Shown piece after piece: positions 1 to 10,156 of a DNA stretch of 40,346 nt; position 1 is the first letter of the stretch, and the number at the start of each line of letters is the position of its first letter. A program made the translations under genes and the position numbers. The DNA is from an uncultured Pelagibacteraceae bacterium (GTDB lineage Bacteria > Pseudomonadota > Alphaproteobacteria > Pelagibacterales > Pelagibacteraceae), in contig CABYXD010000003.1 of assembly GCA_902522895.1 (NCBI GenBank), forward strand, positions 1 through 40,346. Direction: 5' to 3'. Below the pieces are notes generated by a model. It did not search any database. It saw only the letters and a list, made by a program, of their open reading frames with translations, and was not told the origin of the DNA.

Positions 1-1453
1 TTTTCATTTCTGAAGTTATGGTTTTTATACTTGATAAAAAATCAATTTTTTCATTCTCAGAGATTGCTTTAATTTTTTGTAAAGAATTAAGTAATTCTAT
101 TGCGATAAAACCACATCTTGCTAGACCGGCAAATGGCAATGTACCATATTTTTTACAATCTTCTATAGCCCAGTAAATTTTATCAATTTCATAAAGTTTA
201 GAATTTTTTAAAGATTCTTGTTTTTTTTCAAGTATTTTAATTTGATTTAAATCATCTTTCTTCTTTGATATTGCAATCAAATTAATCTTTTTAAGTGACT
301 TGTAAAATAATTCAATTTCGGTTTTATTTAAAAAATTTTTAAGTTCACTGTTTAGTCTTTGTTTTGTTACAAATGTTGCACAAGTAAACAAAAGTTCAAA
401 TTCAATTTTATCATGAATATCATCATTGCTATTAAATTTTTTTAAATAATAATTAATGATTTTTTTACTAATTTTTTCGTTGAGATCTAAGGGTATCCAT
501 GAATTAAAATCAATTCTTACATCAATATATGGAGTTCCATAAAATGTTGTCATTAAATGAAATTGACTTAAATCCCTGTATCCATATGCAAGTCTATTCT
601 CAGACCAAATATGATTTGTAATAAGCTCTTGATATAAAGACAATGCAAGAGGTTTTGGCTTTGTTCCAATGATTTCAGCTGGGTTCCAGTCTGGCATATT
701 ACCAAAATAAGTAGTTTCGCCTAATAAACTATTATGTTTTAGCTTTAGTTTGCTTATTTTTTTTTCTAAATTCAAAAATAATTTTTTATAATTTAAATCA
801 ATTATTTTAACTTTTTTAGGAATAACTAATTTTCTTACTTGAAGAATAAATACTTTACCTTTTTGATCTACTGCAAATTCAATATCTAATTCTTTTTCTT
901 TTGTAACATTTATTATTTCCTGAATAGATGAATATAAACTTAAAAATTTTTTTGGTATTTGAAACTTATTATTTTCAAAAAAAAGTATGCTTTTAGTCTC
1001 GCTTTTACCGGAAGTAACGGCCTCAGTATTATTTCCGCTATAATAATTTATATTGATACATTTGGTATAATTTTCAAGGTTTCTTGTTAATACCACACCT
1101 GAAAAACTTACTTTTGAAACCATTTTTTGAACAAAAAAATATTCGTTAAGACTGTTTTTTTTTAACTTAGAGAGACGATTAATTTTAGAAATTATATTTT
1201 TATAATCTATACTTTTTATATTTAAATAACTCTCATATTTTCCTGCATTAGACGTCCTATTTGTATCCTCGTTATTAAAAGAAGATCTAATAGCAATTTT
1301 TTCATTCTTAAAAGAATTAGAAATCAATTTTAAAATATTTTTTTGATTTCTAAAATAATCTTTAAATTTTATTTTTTGTAGTTTTGGAATTTTAGCTTTT
1401 TTTAATTTAAGATTTATAAGAGTTTGTGCTTTATTATTAAAAAATTTTTTCAT
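1..1453 (-). CDS. PEP/pyruvate-binding (PEP-synthase-like, ATP-grasp) domain protein, possible L-glutamine kinase (Cj1418-like); C-terminus truncated by window edge
   Basis: Not in the supplied ORF track. Manual reverse-strand translation from ATG at 1453..1451 is open to position 1: MKKFFNNKAQTLINLKLKKAKIPKLQKIKFKDYF...IAIRSSFNNEDTNRTSNAGKYESYLNI...FVQKMVSKVSFSGVVLTRNLE...ELDIEFAVDQKGKVFILQVRKL...TTYFGNMPDWNPAEIIGTKPKPLALSLYQELITNHIWSENRLAYGYRDLSQFHLMTTFYGTPYIDVRIDFNSWIPLDL...IHDKIEFELLFTCATF. The RSS..ED...AGKYES and D-E-F-V--LQVR motifs are those of the PPDK/PEP-synthase N-terminal ATP-grasp fold. Confidence 0.85.
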   Translation of the reverse strand, partial: MKKFFNNKAQTLINLKLKKAKIPKLQKIKFKDYFRNQKNILKLISNSFKNEKIAIRSSFNNEDTNRTSNAGKYESYLNIKSIDYKNIISKINRLSKLKKNSLNEYFFVQKMVSKVSFSGVVLTRNLENYTKCININYYSGNNTEAVTSGKSETKSILFFENNKFQIPKKFLSLYSSIQEIINVTKEKELDIEFAVDQKGKVFILQVRKLVIPKKVKIIDLNYKKLFLNLEKKISKLKLKHNSLLGETTYFGNMPDWNPAEIIGTKPKPLALSLYQELITNHIWSENRLAYGYRDLSQFHLMTTFYGTPYIDVRIDFNSWIPLDLNEKISKKIINYYLKKFNSNDDIHDKIEFELLFTCATFVTKQRLNSELKNFLNKTEIELFYKSLKKINLIAISKKKDDLNQIKILEKKQESLKNSKLYEIDKIYWAIEDCKKYGTLPFAGLARCGFIAIELLNSLQKIKAISENEKIDFLSSIKTITSEMK

Positions 1454-1455
1454 TT

Positions 1456-2646
1456 TTATTTAATACGCCCGTATATATCTTGATATCTAATAATATCACT
1501 TTCTTTTAATATTGATCCTATTTGAGCTTCAATAATCTTAACTGGTTTTTTATAAGGGTTTTCTATTCTGTGGATCGCCCCTAATGGAACAAAGATAGTT
1601 TCATCAGGTTTCATTGTAAAATACTTCTTATTTAAAGTAATTTTTGGTTTACCGTGTGTAACTACCCAATGTTCTGCCCTATGATGATGTTTTTGAAGGC
1701 TTAATATACCTTTAGGTTTTACATATAATTCTTTAATCAAAAATTCTTTACCATTAAATAAATTAACATAACTACCCCAAGGCCTATGGAAAACGTTTTT
1801 CTTCTTAAAATAATGGCGTTTATTTCTTCCGTACATTTTACAAATTTCTTTCCAAGAACCTAAATCAGACCAAGGAATATCTAATTTGATAGCGTTTATT
1901 TCTTTTGATTTTTCTAATATTGCATAGTCGAAAGACTTAGCTGTTGCTTTAGTAAATGACTGTTTATTTAAATAATATACATTACTTTTATATTTTGCTT
2001 TTGTTACTGCTTTGTTGCAGTTACGATAAATATTTGGTTGGTATTTCTTAAAATTATTAATTATTGAGTCTTTTCTTAAAAAGAACATTCCAGAATTCCA
2101 ATAACCTTTTTTACTAATTATTTGTTTGGCTTTAGTTTCTTTGGGTTTTTCTACAAATCTAGTTACTTTGTTATTTTTTGTTAAAAAATATCCAAATTCA
2201 CTAGACGGTAGTGTTGGTTTGATACCAAAAATAAAGATATTATTTTGAGTTAATTTCTTTAGATTTTTTTTAATAGCTTTATTAAACAAACCAACATTTT
2301 CTATCAAATGATCAGCAGCTAAAAACATTAACGCTTGTTCATTTGGAATATCTTTAATTAGGGCAGTACATAATATAGCTGGAGCAGTATTTCTTTTAGT
2401 AGGTTCAAGAACAATCTTAAATTTTCTTATTTTATGTCTTTTTAAATGTTGTTTTACTTGTTTAAGGTATTTTGCATTTGTACTTATAATTGGCGTATCA
2501 AATATAGATGCTTTTACTCTTTCTAAAGTTTTACCTAATAAAGTCCAATTACCAAAATCTATGAATTGTTTAGCTTGGTGTTTTTTAGCATTAGGCCAAA
2601 GTCTTGTTCCAGCTCCACCACATAAAATTACTGGGCGAATTTTCAT
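1456..2646 (-). CDS. manC: Mannose-1-phosphate guanylyltransferase / mannose-6-phosphate isomerase-type cupin
   Basis: N-terminal VILCGGAGTRLWP nucleotidyltransferase signature; C-terminal RPWGSY...LSLQKHHHRAEHWVV cupin (PMI type II). Confidence 0.92.
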   Translation of the reverse strand: MKIRPVILCGGAGTRLWPNAKKHQAKQFIDFGNWTLLGKTLERVKASIFDTPIISTNAKYLKQVKQHLKRHKIRKFKIVLEPTKRNTAPAILCTALIKDIPNEQALMFLAADHLIENVGLFNKAIKKNLKKLTQNNIFIFGIKPTLPSSEFGYFLTKNNKVTRFVEKPKETKAKQIISKKGYWNSGMFFLRKDSIINNFKKYQPNIYRNCNKAVTKAKYKSNVYYLNKQSFTKATAKSFDYAILEKSKEINAIKLDIPWSDLGSWKEICKMYGRNKRHYFKKKNVFHRPWGSYVNLFNGKEFLIKELYVKPKGILSLQKHHHRAEHWVVTHGKPKITLNKKYFTMKPDETIFVPLGAIHRIENPYKKPVKIIEAQIGSILKESDIIRYQDIYGRIK

Positions 2647-4364
2647 TAAATTTTAGAGTAATCCTTAACTTCTTTTTTCTTACCAGGATGTGTTGGCGCT
2701 CCTAAATATGCTGGTCCTACTGTTTGTGCATATTTCCAAAGTGTGCCTGATCCAAAATCAGACTTTCTAGCCTTCCATTTTCTTTTTCTTGAAGCTAATT
2801 GAGCCCTAGTTAATCGAACATTAATTGTTCCCTTCTTAGCATCAATATCAATCATATCTCCGTTTCGTAATAAAGCGATAGGACCGCCTAAAGCAGCCTC
2901 AGGTCCTACATGGCCTACACAAAAGCCTCTTGTGGCTCCTGAAAACCTTCCATCAGTTATTAAAGCAACCTTCTCTCCTTTACCCTGTCCGTAAATAGCA
3001 CCAGTTGTTGAAAGCATTTCTCTCATACCTGGTCCGCCAACTGGTCCTTCATATCTTATAATAATTACATCACCATCTTTATATTTTTTGCTTTGAACTG
3101 CTTTCATTGCGCTCTCTTCATTATCAAAACATCTTGCTCTTCCAGTAAATTGTAATTTTTTTAATCCAGCAATTTTAACAATTCCCCCATCAGGAGCTAA
3201 ATTACCTTTTAATCCAACAACACCACCGTCAGGAGATAATGGTTTATTATAAGCTCTTAAAACTTTTTGTTTTGGATTAAACTTAATTCCTCTCAAATTT
3301 ACTTTCATCGTTTTACCTGTAACTGTCATACATTCACCATGAATATAGCCACCATCATAAAGAGTTTTTAGTAACATTGGTACACCTCCTGCTAACCACA
3401 TATCTTTAGCAACATATTTTCCACCTGGTTTTAAATCTGCAAGATAAGGAGTTTTTTTAAATATTTTTGCAACATCCATCAAATCAAATTTAATCCCAGC
3501 TTCATTTGCAATAGCTGGCAGGTGTAATGCAGCATTTGTTGAACCACCTGTTGCAGCAACAATAGTTGCAGCATTTTCTAAAGATTTTTTAGTTACAATA
3601 TCTCTTGGTTTAATTTTTTTAGCTAATAATTCCATTACCATTTTACCACTTAATTTTGCGTATTTATCTCTCTCTTCATAAGGAGCAGGAGTTCCAGCCG
3701 AATAAGGTAAAGCTAATCCAATTGCTTCGGAAACACATGCCATCGTATTAGCAGTAAATTGACCACCACAAGCACCTGCGCTTGGACATGCAACTAATTC
3801 TAATTTTCTTAATTCTTTAGCAGACATTTGTCCTGAGGAATGTTTTCCAACAGCTTCAAATACATCCACAACTGTTACATCTTTACCTTTATATCTACCT
3901 GGAAGTATTGATCCGCCATAAATAAATACACTTGGTACGTTTAATCGAACCATTGACATCATTAATCCTGGCAAAGATTTATCACAACCTGCAATACCTA
4001 CTAATGCATCATAACAATGTCCTCTAACAGTTAGTTCTGCTGAGTCAGCAATTACTTCTCTAGAGATTAACGAAGATTTCATTCCTTCATGTCCCATTGC
4101 AATACCATCTGTAACTGTAATAGTACAAAATTCTCTTGGTGTTCCACCTGAAGCCCTAACACCCTTTTTAACTGATTGAGCCTGTCTCATTAAAGCAATG
4201 TTACAAGGAGCAGCCTCATTCCATGTTGACACAACACCAACAAATGGTTTGGAAACATCTTTTTCAGTTTCACCCATTGCATAATAAAATGATCTATGTG
4301 GAGCCCTATCAGCGCCTAAAGATGTATGTCTACTTGGTAATTTTTTCTTATTAAACTTCCGCAT
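2646..4364 (-). CDS. ilvD: Dihydroxy-acid dehydratase
   Basis: Full-length IlvD/Edd family: [51 protein letters not shown]. Confidence 0.97.
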   Translation of the reverse strand: MRKFNKKKLPSRHTSLGADRAPHRSFYYAMGETEKDVSKPFVGVVSTWNEAAPCNIALMRQAQSVKKGVRASGGTPREFCTITVTDGIAMGHEGMKSSLISREVIADSAELTVRGHCYDALVGIAGCDKSLPGLMMSMVRLNVPSVFIYGGSILPGRYKGKDVTVVDVFEAVGKHSSGQMSAKELRKLELVACPSAGACGGQFTANTMACVSEAIGLALPYSAGTPAPYEERDKYAKLSGKMVMELLAKKIKPRDIVTKKSLENAATIVAATGGSTNAALHLPAIANEAGIKFDLMDVAKIFKKTPYLADLKPGGKYVAKDMWLAGGVPMLLKTLYDGGYIHGECMTVTGKTMKVNLRGIKFNPKQKVLRAYNKPLSPDGGVVGLKGNLAPDGGIVKIAGLKKLQFTGRARCFDNEESAMKAVQSKKYKDGDVIIIRYEGPVGGPGMREMLSTTGAIYGQGKGEKVALITDGRFSGATRGFCVGHVGPEAALGGPIALLRNGDMIDIDAKKGTINVRLTRAQLASRKRKWKARKSDFGSGTLWKYAQTVGPAYLGAPTHPGKKKEVKDYSKI

Positions 4365-6991
4365 TATAAACTTTCAATAGTCAATGATATTTTTTTGATA
4401 TCATTTTTTAAATTACTATAGTTAGTTTTTTCTTGTTCAACAATATTTTTTGGTGCCCTGTCAGTAAATCCTTTATTGGATAATCGCTTAGATATTTTGT
4501 CCATTTCTTCTTGATATTTATTCTGTCTTTTAAGCAAGTTTTCTTTTATTAAATTTAAATCAACATTCTCATCAAAATATATCCTAAATATGTCACCAGA
4601 TATAACTAAGGTAGCTGAAGGCTTTTCTTGGTCTTTATCAAAGAAATTATTGATACGACCAAGCTTTTTGAGGATGATTTCATTATTAGTCATTAGTGTT
4701 TTATTTTTTTTAGCAATTTTATTAATTGAAATATCAATAAATGACCCAGGGCTGACATTTAATTCATTTTTAAAAGATCTAAGTTCAGAAATAACATTTA
4801 TAATCTTCTCTACATCTTTAATAGATTGATCTGCCTTAGTTTTTCCAGAAGGCCAATTAGCATACATAAGAAAATTCTTATTTGATTTATCAAATTTGTT
4901 TTTTAACCAAATTTTCTCTGTAACAAACGGAATAAATGGGTGAAGAATAACAAGTATTTGTTTAAATATGTAGGCTGACACTTCTTTTACCTCTTTTTTA
5001 GCTTTTTCATCTTCTGAAAACAAAATAGTTTTAGAAAGCTCAATGTACCAATCACAATAAGAGTGCCAAGCAAATTGATAGGCATTTTTAGCTGCTTCAT
5101 CAAATCGATAATCTTTAAGATTTTTCTCAATCTTATTTTTTGTTTGAATTAGTTCTGAATAAATCCATTTATTTATATTAAGTGTAGTCTTAGGAGCTTT
5201 GTTTGTTTTACTAAAATCGCATTCATTAGTGATTAAAAAGTTATTAGCATTCCATAATTTATTTAAAAAATTCCTATATCCTTTAACTCTATCTTCTGAA
5301 AGCTTTACATCGGTTCCTGGTGAAGCCATTGAAAGAAGTGTAAATCTTAGAGCATCTGCGCTGTATGTTTTAATTAAATCTAATGGATCAATCACATTTC
5401 CTTTTGACTTAGACATCTTTTGTCCTTTTTCATCTCTTACTAAAGCATGAACATAAATATCTTTAAATGGTTCTTTATTTAGAAATTCCATTCCAAACAT
5501 CATCATTCTAGCAACCCAGAAAAAAATAATATCAAATCCAGTAACCAAAACTGTTGTTGGGTAAAACTTCTTAACAAAATCTTTTTTATCCGGCCAACCT
5601 AATGTTGCAAAGGGCCATAAACCAGATGAAAACCAAGTATCTAAAACATCTGGATCTCTAATAAGTTTAGTATCTTTTTTATAAAACTTTTTAGCTTGTT
5701 TTTTTGCATCAATTTCATTTGTTGCAACAAATATTTTTTTATCTGGACCATACCAAGCTGGTATTTGATGGCCCCACCAAAGTTGTCTTGAAATACACCA
5801 TGGCTCAATGTTATCCATCCATTGGAAATAAGTTTTAGACCAATTTTCTGGAAAGAAATTTGTTTTTTTTGACTTAACTATTTGTTTAGCTTTAATAGAT
5901 AATTTTTTAGCATTAACAAACCATTGCTCTGTTAAAAAAGGTTCTATAATTGAATTAGATCTGTCTCCATAAGGTACTTTATTTTTAATATTTTCTTCTT
6001 TAACGAAGAAATCTTTTTCCTTTAATTCTTCTAGAATTTTTTTACGTGCTTCAAATCTATCTAAACCAATATAATTATCTGGAGCATTTTTATTAATTTT
6101 ACCTTCCTCTGTAAAAACATTTATAATTTCTAAATTATTTCTTTGACCTACATCATAATCATTAAAATCGTGTGCTGGAGTAATTTTTAAAGCACCTGTT
6201 CCTTGTTCTGGGTCAGCATAGTTATCTTTTATTATTTTAATTTTTCTTCCAACAATCGGTATAGTGACAGTTTTACCAACATATTTTTTAAATCTTTTAT
6301 CTTTTGGATTAACTGCTATTGCTGTGTCTCCAAGCATCGTTTCAGGTCTTGTAGTTGCGATTGTAATAAAATCAGAGGAATTATCTATCGGATATTTAAT
6401 ATAGTAAATTTTTGAGCTCATTTCTCTTTGATCTACTTCTAAATCAGATATTGCAGTTTTTAAAACCGTGTCCCAATTAACTAATTTTTCTGCTTTATAG
6501 ATTAATTTCTTTTTATGCAATTCAACAAAAACTTTAATTACTGATTTTGATAGATTTTTATCCATCGTGAATGCATTTCTTGACCAATCACATGAGCAAC
6601 CAAGTTTTTTAAGTTGATTGATAATTATATCTCCATATTGATTTTTCCATTCCCATACTTTTTCAATAAATTTTTCTCTTCCCAAATCATTTTTATTTAA
6701 ATTTTCTTTTTCAAGTTTTTTCTCAACAAGAGCTTGTGTTGCTATACCAGCATGGTCTGTTCCTGGTTGCCATAAAGTTTCATAATCATTCATACGATAA
6801 TATCGAACTAAAAGATCTTGAATTGAATTATTTAGTGCATGACCCATATGCAAACTACCTGTTACATTAGGAGGTGGGATTACTATCGAGAATTTTTTTA
6901 AATTTTTTTTAGGCTTAAATAATTCGTTTTTTTCCCAATAAGAATAAATACTATCTTCGACTTCGGAATGTATATATTTATCACTATTCAT
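4364..6991 (-). CDS. valS: Valyl-tRNA synthetase
   Basis: [18 protein letters not shown] (HIGH), KMSKSKGN (KMSKS), [10 protein letters not shown] and C-terminal coiled coil typical of ValS. Confidence 0.97.
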   Translation of the reverse strand: MNSDKYIHSEVEDSIYSYWEKNELFKPKKNLKKFSIVIPPPNVTGSLHMGHALNNSIQDLLVRYYRMNDYETLWQPGTDHAGIATQALVEKKLEKENLNKNDLGREKFIEKVWEWKNQYGDIIINQLKKLGCSCDWSRNAFTMDKNLSKSVIKVFVELHKKKLIYKAEKLVNWDTVLKTAISDLEVDQREMSSKIYYIKYPIDNSSDFITIATTRPETMLGDTAIAVNPKDKRFKKYVGKTVTIPIVGRKIKIIKDNYADPEQGTGALKITPAHDFNDYDVGQRNNLEIINVFTEEGKINKNAPDNYIGLDRFEARKKILEELKEKDFFVKEENIKNKVPYGDRSNSIIEPFLTEQWFVNAKKLSIKAKQIVKSKKTNFFPENWSKTYFQWMDNIEPWCISRQLWWGHQIPAWYGPDKKIFVATNEIDAKKQAKKFYKKDTKLIRDPDVLDTWFSSGLWPFATLGWPDKKDFVKKFYPTTVLVTGFDIIFFWVARMMMFGMEFLNKEPFKDIYVHALVRDEKGQKMSKSKGNVIDPLDLIKTYSADALRFTLLSMASPGTDVKLSEDRVKGYRNFLNKLWNANNFLITNECDFSKTNKAPKTTLNINKWIYSELIQTKNKIEKNLKDYRFDEAAKNAYQFAWHSYCDWYIELSKTILFSEDEKAKKEVKEVSAYIFKQILVILHPFIPFVTEKIWLKNKFDKSNKNFLMYANWPSGKTKADQSIKDVEKIINVISELRSFKNELNVSPGSFIDISINKIAKKNKTLMTNNEIILKKLGRINNFFDKDQEKPSATLVISGDIFRIYFDENVDLNLIKENLLKRQNKYQEEMDKISKRLSNKGFTDRAPKNIVEQEKTNYSNLKNDIKKISLTIESL

Positions 6992-7112
6992 GAGTGTATA
7001 TAGTTTATAATTTAATAATCTAAATTAACAATAATCAAATTAGATCGTTATTTAATAGACTAATGATAAATATTTTATATAAAACTCCTTGTAGCTATCT
7101 TCTAAAACTCAT

Positions 7113-7186
7113 GGCAACGTGGCGGAATGGTTACGCAGAGGATTGCAAATCCTTGTATCCCGGTTCGATTCCGGGCGTTGCCTCCA
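7113..7186 (+). tRNA. tRNA-Cys (GCA), CCA encoded
   Basis: GGCAACG acceptor pairs with CGTTGCC; T arm CGGTTCGATTCCG; anticodon loop TTGCAAA; 3' TCCA. Confidence 0.95.
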
Positions 7187-7236
7187 AAAAAAATCTTGTT
7201 TTAGCTCTAAAAAAAAGTAAGTTGAGTTTTTTATAT

Positions 7237-7312
7237 TCCTCGGTAGCTCAGTTGGTAGAGCAGTTGACTGTTAATCAATTGGTCGCAGGTTCGAGTCCTG
7301 CCCGAGGAGCCA
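7237..7312 (+). tRNA. tRNA-Asn (GTT), CCA encoded
   Basis: TCCTCGG acceptor pairs with CCGAGGA; D arm TAGCTCAGTTGGTAGAGCA; anticodon loop CTGTTAA; T arm GCAGGTTCGAGTCCTGC; 3' GCCA. Confidence 0.95.
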
Positions 7313-7357
7313 AAAAAAAATTTATCAATATTTAAGAATAATTGATTATTAGATAAT

Positions 7358-7381
7358 AAAATTTAGTTAGTACTAAATTTT
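7358..7381. terminator. Candidate bidirectional terminator hairpin between tRNA-Asn (+) and the XRE gene (-)
   Basis: Perfect 10-bp inverted repeat AAAATTTAGT-TAGT-ACTAAATTTT between convergent genes. The stem is AT-rich, so stability is uncertain. Confidence 0.5.
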
Positions 7382-7401
7382 AAATAGAGTCTTAATTTAA
7401 A

Positions 7402-7773
7402 TTAAACTGCTTTTGAAATTTCTTTTCCTGAAATTTGTAATAGTTTATTAAATTTTAATTTTTGATCAGCAGTAAGCTCAGAATATAATTTTGATAAAAA
7501 ATTATAATTAACATTCATGTGACCTTCTTGAGATTTTTCTAAATTAATTAAATATTCTGAAAAATCTTCAAAAAAATAATTTATTGGTACTTTTAAATAA
7601 TTAGATAATTGAAGTAATCTAATTGAACTTACTCCATTGGTTCCTTTTTCATATTTCTGAATTTGTTGAAAAGTTACATTAATTGCTTTTGCGACTTTAG
7701 TTTGCGTTAAGCCTAAAGCTAGTCTTCTTAATTTAAGCTTATTGCCTAAATGCTTGTTGAAATTATCTTCCAT
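7402..7773 (-). CDS. XRE-family helix-turn-helix transcriptional regulator
   Basis: LGNKLKLRRLALGLTQTKVAKAINVTFQQIQKYEKGTNGVSSIRLLQLSNYLKVPINYFF is a canonical Cro/CI-type HTH. Confidence 0.93.
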   Translation of the reverse strand: MEDNFNKHLGNKLKLRRLALGLTQTKVAKAINVTFQQIQKYEKGTNGVSSIRLLQLSNYLKVPINYFFEDFSEYLINLEKSQEGHMNVNYNFLSKLYSELTADQKLKFNKLLQISGKEISKAV

Positions 7774-7972
7774 TAAGACCCCTCTTAATTAAATTTTAAA
7801 AACATATTGAACTCATTAATTAAGGTTCGTGCAATAAAAAAATTTATTTATTTTATAAGGAATTCTTAGAAATTATAAATCCTGTCAAGCTTAAGATTTA
7901 GATATATATTAAATTTATTTAGTAAAATTGCGATGTTTTAATTGATCTTTTTAATAAAGTATTGCAGAGATA

Positions 7973-8707
7973 CTACAAAATTTGGCTTAAAAACAGCTTG
8001 GTTCTTTCACTTTTAGGATTGGCAAAAAATTCTTTTGTTCCTGCTTTTTCTACTATTTTGCCTTCGTCCATGAAAATCATACTATCTGCAACTTCTTTTG
8101 CAAATCCCATTTCATGAGTAACCACTATCATTGTCATTCCCTCTTTCGCCAAATTAACCATAACATCAAGAACTTCTTTGATCATCTCAGGATCTAAAGC
8201 TGATGTAGGTTCATCGAAAAGCATTATTTTTGGTTTCATACATAAAGCTCTAGCAATTGCTACCCTTTGTTGTTGGCCTCCAGATAGTTGGCCAGGATAT
8301 TTTTGTGCTTGATCTAATATTTGAACTCTTTCCAAATGCTCTAAAGCTAATTTCTCAGCTTCTTTTTTTGGCATTTTTTTAACCCATATCGGTGCTAGTG
8401 TGCAATTATCTAAAATTGATAAATGAGGGAATAAGTTAAATTGTTGAAATACCATTCCAACTTCAGCTCTAATTTGTTCTATATTTTTTGTATCTTCGGT
8501 AAGAGTATTACCATCAACAATTATATCTCCTTCTTGATGCTCTTCTAATCTATTTATACATCGTATTAATGTAGACTTTCCTGAACCAGAAGGACCACAA
8601 ACAACAATTTTTTCTTTTGGTTTAACCTCTAAATTTATTCCTTTTAAAACTTGAAAGTCACCAAACCATTTATTCATATTATTAATTTGAATTATATTAT
8701 CTGACAT
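7973..8707 (-). CDS. aapP: General L-amino-acid ABC transporter, ATP-binding protein
   Basis: Walker [10 protein letters not shown], signature [15 protein letters not shown], Walker [16 protein letters not shown]; polar amino-acid ABC ATPase next to its permeases. Confidence 0.93.
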   Translation of the reverse strand: MSDNIIQINNMNKWFGDFQVLKGINLEVKPKEKIVVCGPSGSGKSTLIRCINRLEEHQEGDIIVDGNTLTEDTKNIEQIRAEVGMVFQQFNLFPHLSILDNCTLAPIWVKKMPKKEAEKLALEHLERVQILDQAQKYPGQLSGGQQQRVAIARALCMKPKIMLFDEPTSALDPEMIKEVLDVMVNLAKEGMTMIVVTHEMGFAKEVADSMIFMDEGKIVEKAGTKEFFANPKSERTKLFLSQIL

Positions 8708-8713
8708 AAATAT

Positions 8714-10156
8714 TTATCGATCTGTTTTATATTTTTCTTCTAAATTATAGCTATATTTACTCATTGCATAACAAATAATCCAGAAAATTATTGCAGCAAA
8801 TACATAGCCTTCCATTGCAAACCCTAACCATTCTGGATTAGTTTTGGCTAAATTAAGCATTCCTACTATTTCTAATAAACCAACTACAAAAATCAGAGGA
8901 GTATCTTTAACTAAAGCTAGAAACGTATTGGCGATGCCTGGTATTACTAATTTTAAAGCCTGAGGTAAAATTACAAATATATGCATTCTCCAATATCCCA
9001 TTCCTAGTGATTTTGCAGCTTCATATTGACCTCTTGGAAGAGCCTGTAAACCACCTCTAATAACTTCAGCAACATATGCTGCTTCAAACAATGAAATAGC
9101 TATTATACATCTAACCAATTTATCAATAAAAAAATCTGCTGGTAAAAACATTGGAAACATTACAGCAGACATAAATAATACTGTAATTAAAGGAACACCT
9201 CTCCAAAATTCAATAAATCCTATTGATATATATCTAATTAAAGGAAATCCAGATCTTCTTCCAAGTGCAAAAGCCATACCTATTGGAAAACAAAAAATTA
9301 AACAGAAAAAAGAAATTATGAAAGTTAATGATAATCCGCCCCATGCACCAGTTTCCACCCAATTTAATCCATCCAATTTTCCTAATTCGATAAGCTCTTC
9401 ATAAAAAATAAAATATTTTAATAAAACATACAGAGCTAATGGAACAATTAAGAAATAATAAAATCTAAATTTACCAGGTATGAAGAAACCAATAATTATT
9501 GATAAAATTGCGGCTATTATTCCATATGAAAAATCAAAAAATACTGGGCCACCTGAAATAAAGAAAAAGATAAACAGGAATGCTATAAAGGGATAAATTA
9601 CAACATAGTAAAGTGTCAAATATTTTTTAAATCTATCTGTAGCAAAGTATCCAACTGATCCAAGTAAAGCTAAAGCTATAAATGATAAATTAATTCTCCA
9701 CTGCTCGCCATTTGGATACATTCCATACATAAATCTTCTCATCCAAACTTTTATATAAGTCCAACAAGCTCCAGAACCTGTACAAACATCTTTAGAGTCT
9801 CCAGCAAAACTAGCATCAACAAAAAACCAACTTAGTGTAGGTGGAATTGATTTAAGAATTATAAATATGATCAATAAAGATAAGACAGCATTAAAATTAT
9901 TGGTATTAATGTGTTTATTTAACAAATCTAATTGTTTAATACCACTTAACTCAATTCTTATAAAATAAAGCCCAATAAATCCAAGTATTAATGGTAACAA
10001 AAAACTTAAAAAATTAGGTAAAAAACCTGTGAGATTTATATTAAAAAAAGAATTAAAAAGAACATCTAAAACACTAATAAAAAATAAAAAAGAACCTAAA
10101 TATAAAAAAGTATAAAGATTAGACTTATCAGGTTTTAAAAAATTTATTTTAGACAT
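8714..10156 (-). CDS. aapM: General L-amino-acid ABC transporter, permease (AapM-like)
   Basis: GACWTYIKVWMRRFMYGMYPNGEQWRINL and C-terminal EAAYVAEVIRGGLQALPRGQYEAAKSLGMGYW (HisM/EAA loop). Confidence 0.92.
   Translation of the reverse strand: MSKINFLKPDKSNLYTFLYLGSFLFFISVLDVLFNSFFNINLTGFLPNFLSFLLPLILGFIGLYFIRIELSGIKQLDLLNKHINTNNFNAVLSLLIIFIILKSIPPTLSWFFVDASFAGDSKDVCTGSGACWTYIKVWMRRFMYGMYPNGEQWRINLSFIALALLGSVGYFATDRFKKYLTLYYVVIYPFIAFLFIFFFISGGPVFFDFSYGIIAAILSIIIGFFIPGKFRFYYFLIVPLALYVLLKYFIFYEELIELGKLDGLNWVETGAWGGLSLTFIISFFCLIFCFPIGMAFALGRRSGFPLIRYISIGFIEFWRGVPLITVLFMSAVMFPMFLPADFFIDKLVRCIIAISLFEAAYVAEVIRGGLQALPRGQYEAAKSLGMGYWRMHIFVILPQALKLVIPGIANTFLALVKDTPLIFVVGLLEIVGMLNLAKTNPEWLGFAMEGYVFAAIIFWIICYAMSKYSYNLEEKYKTDR

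Noticed and set aside
1-1453. True phosphoenolpyruvate synthase for gluconeogenesis
   Set aside because: The middle domain (PDWNPAEIIG...PYIDVR.DFNSWIP) and position beside manC fit capsule-type PEP-synthase-like proteins better, though the C-terminus is outside the window.
4590-6415. Three plus-strand ORFs (4590..4829, 5199..5450, 6203..6415)
   Set aside because: Antisense to valS with no recognisable protein features; chance ORFs.
7063-7335. 90-aa plus-strand ORF
   Set aside because: It spans tRNA-Cys and tRNA-Asn; the translation is tRNA sequence read as protein.
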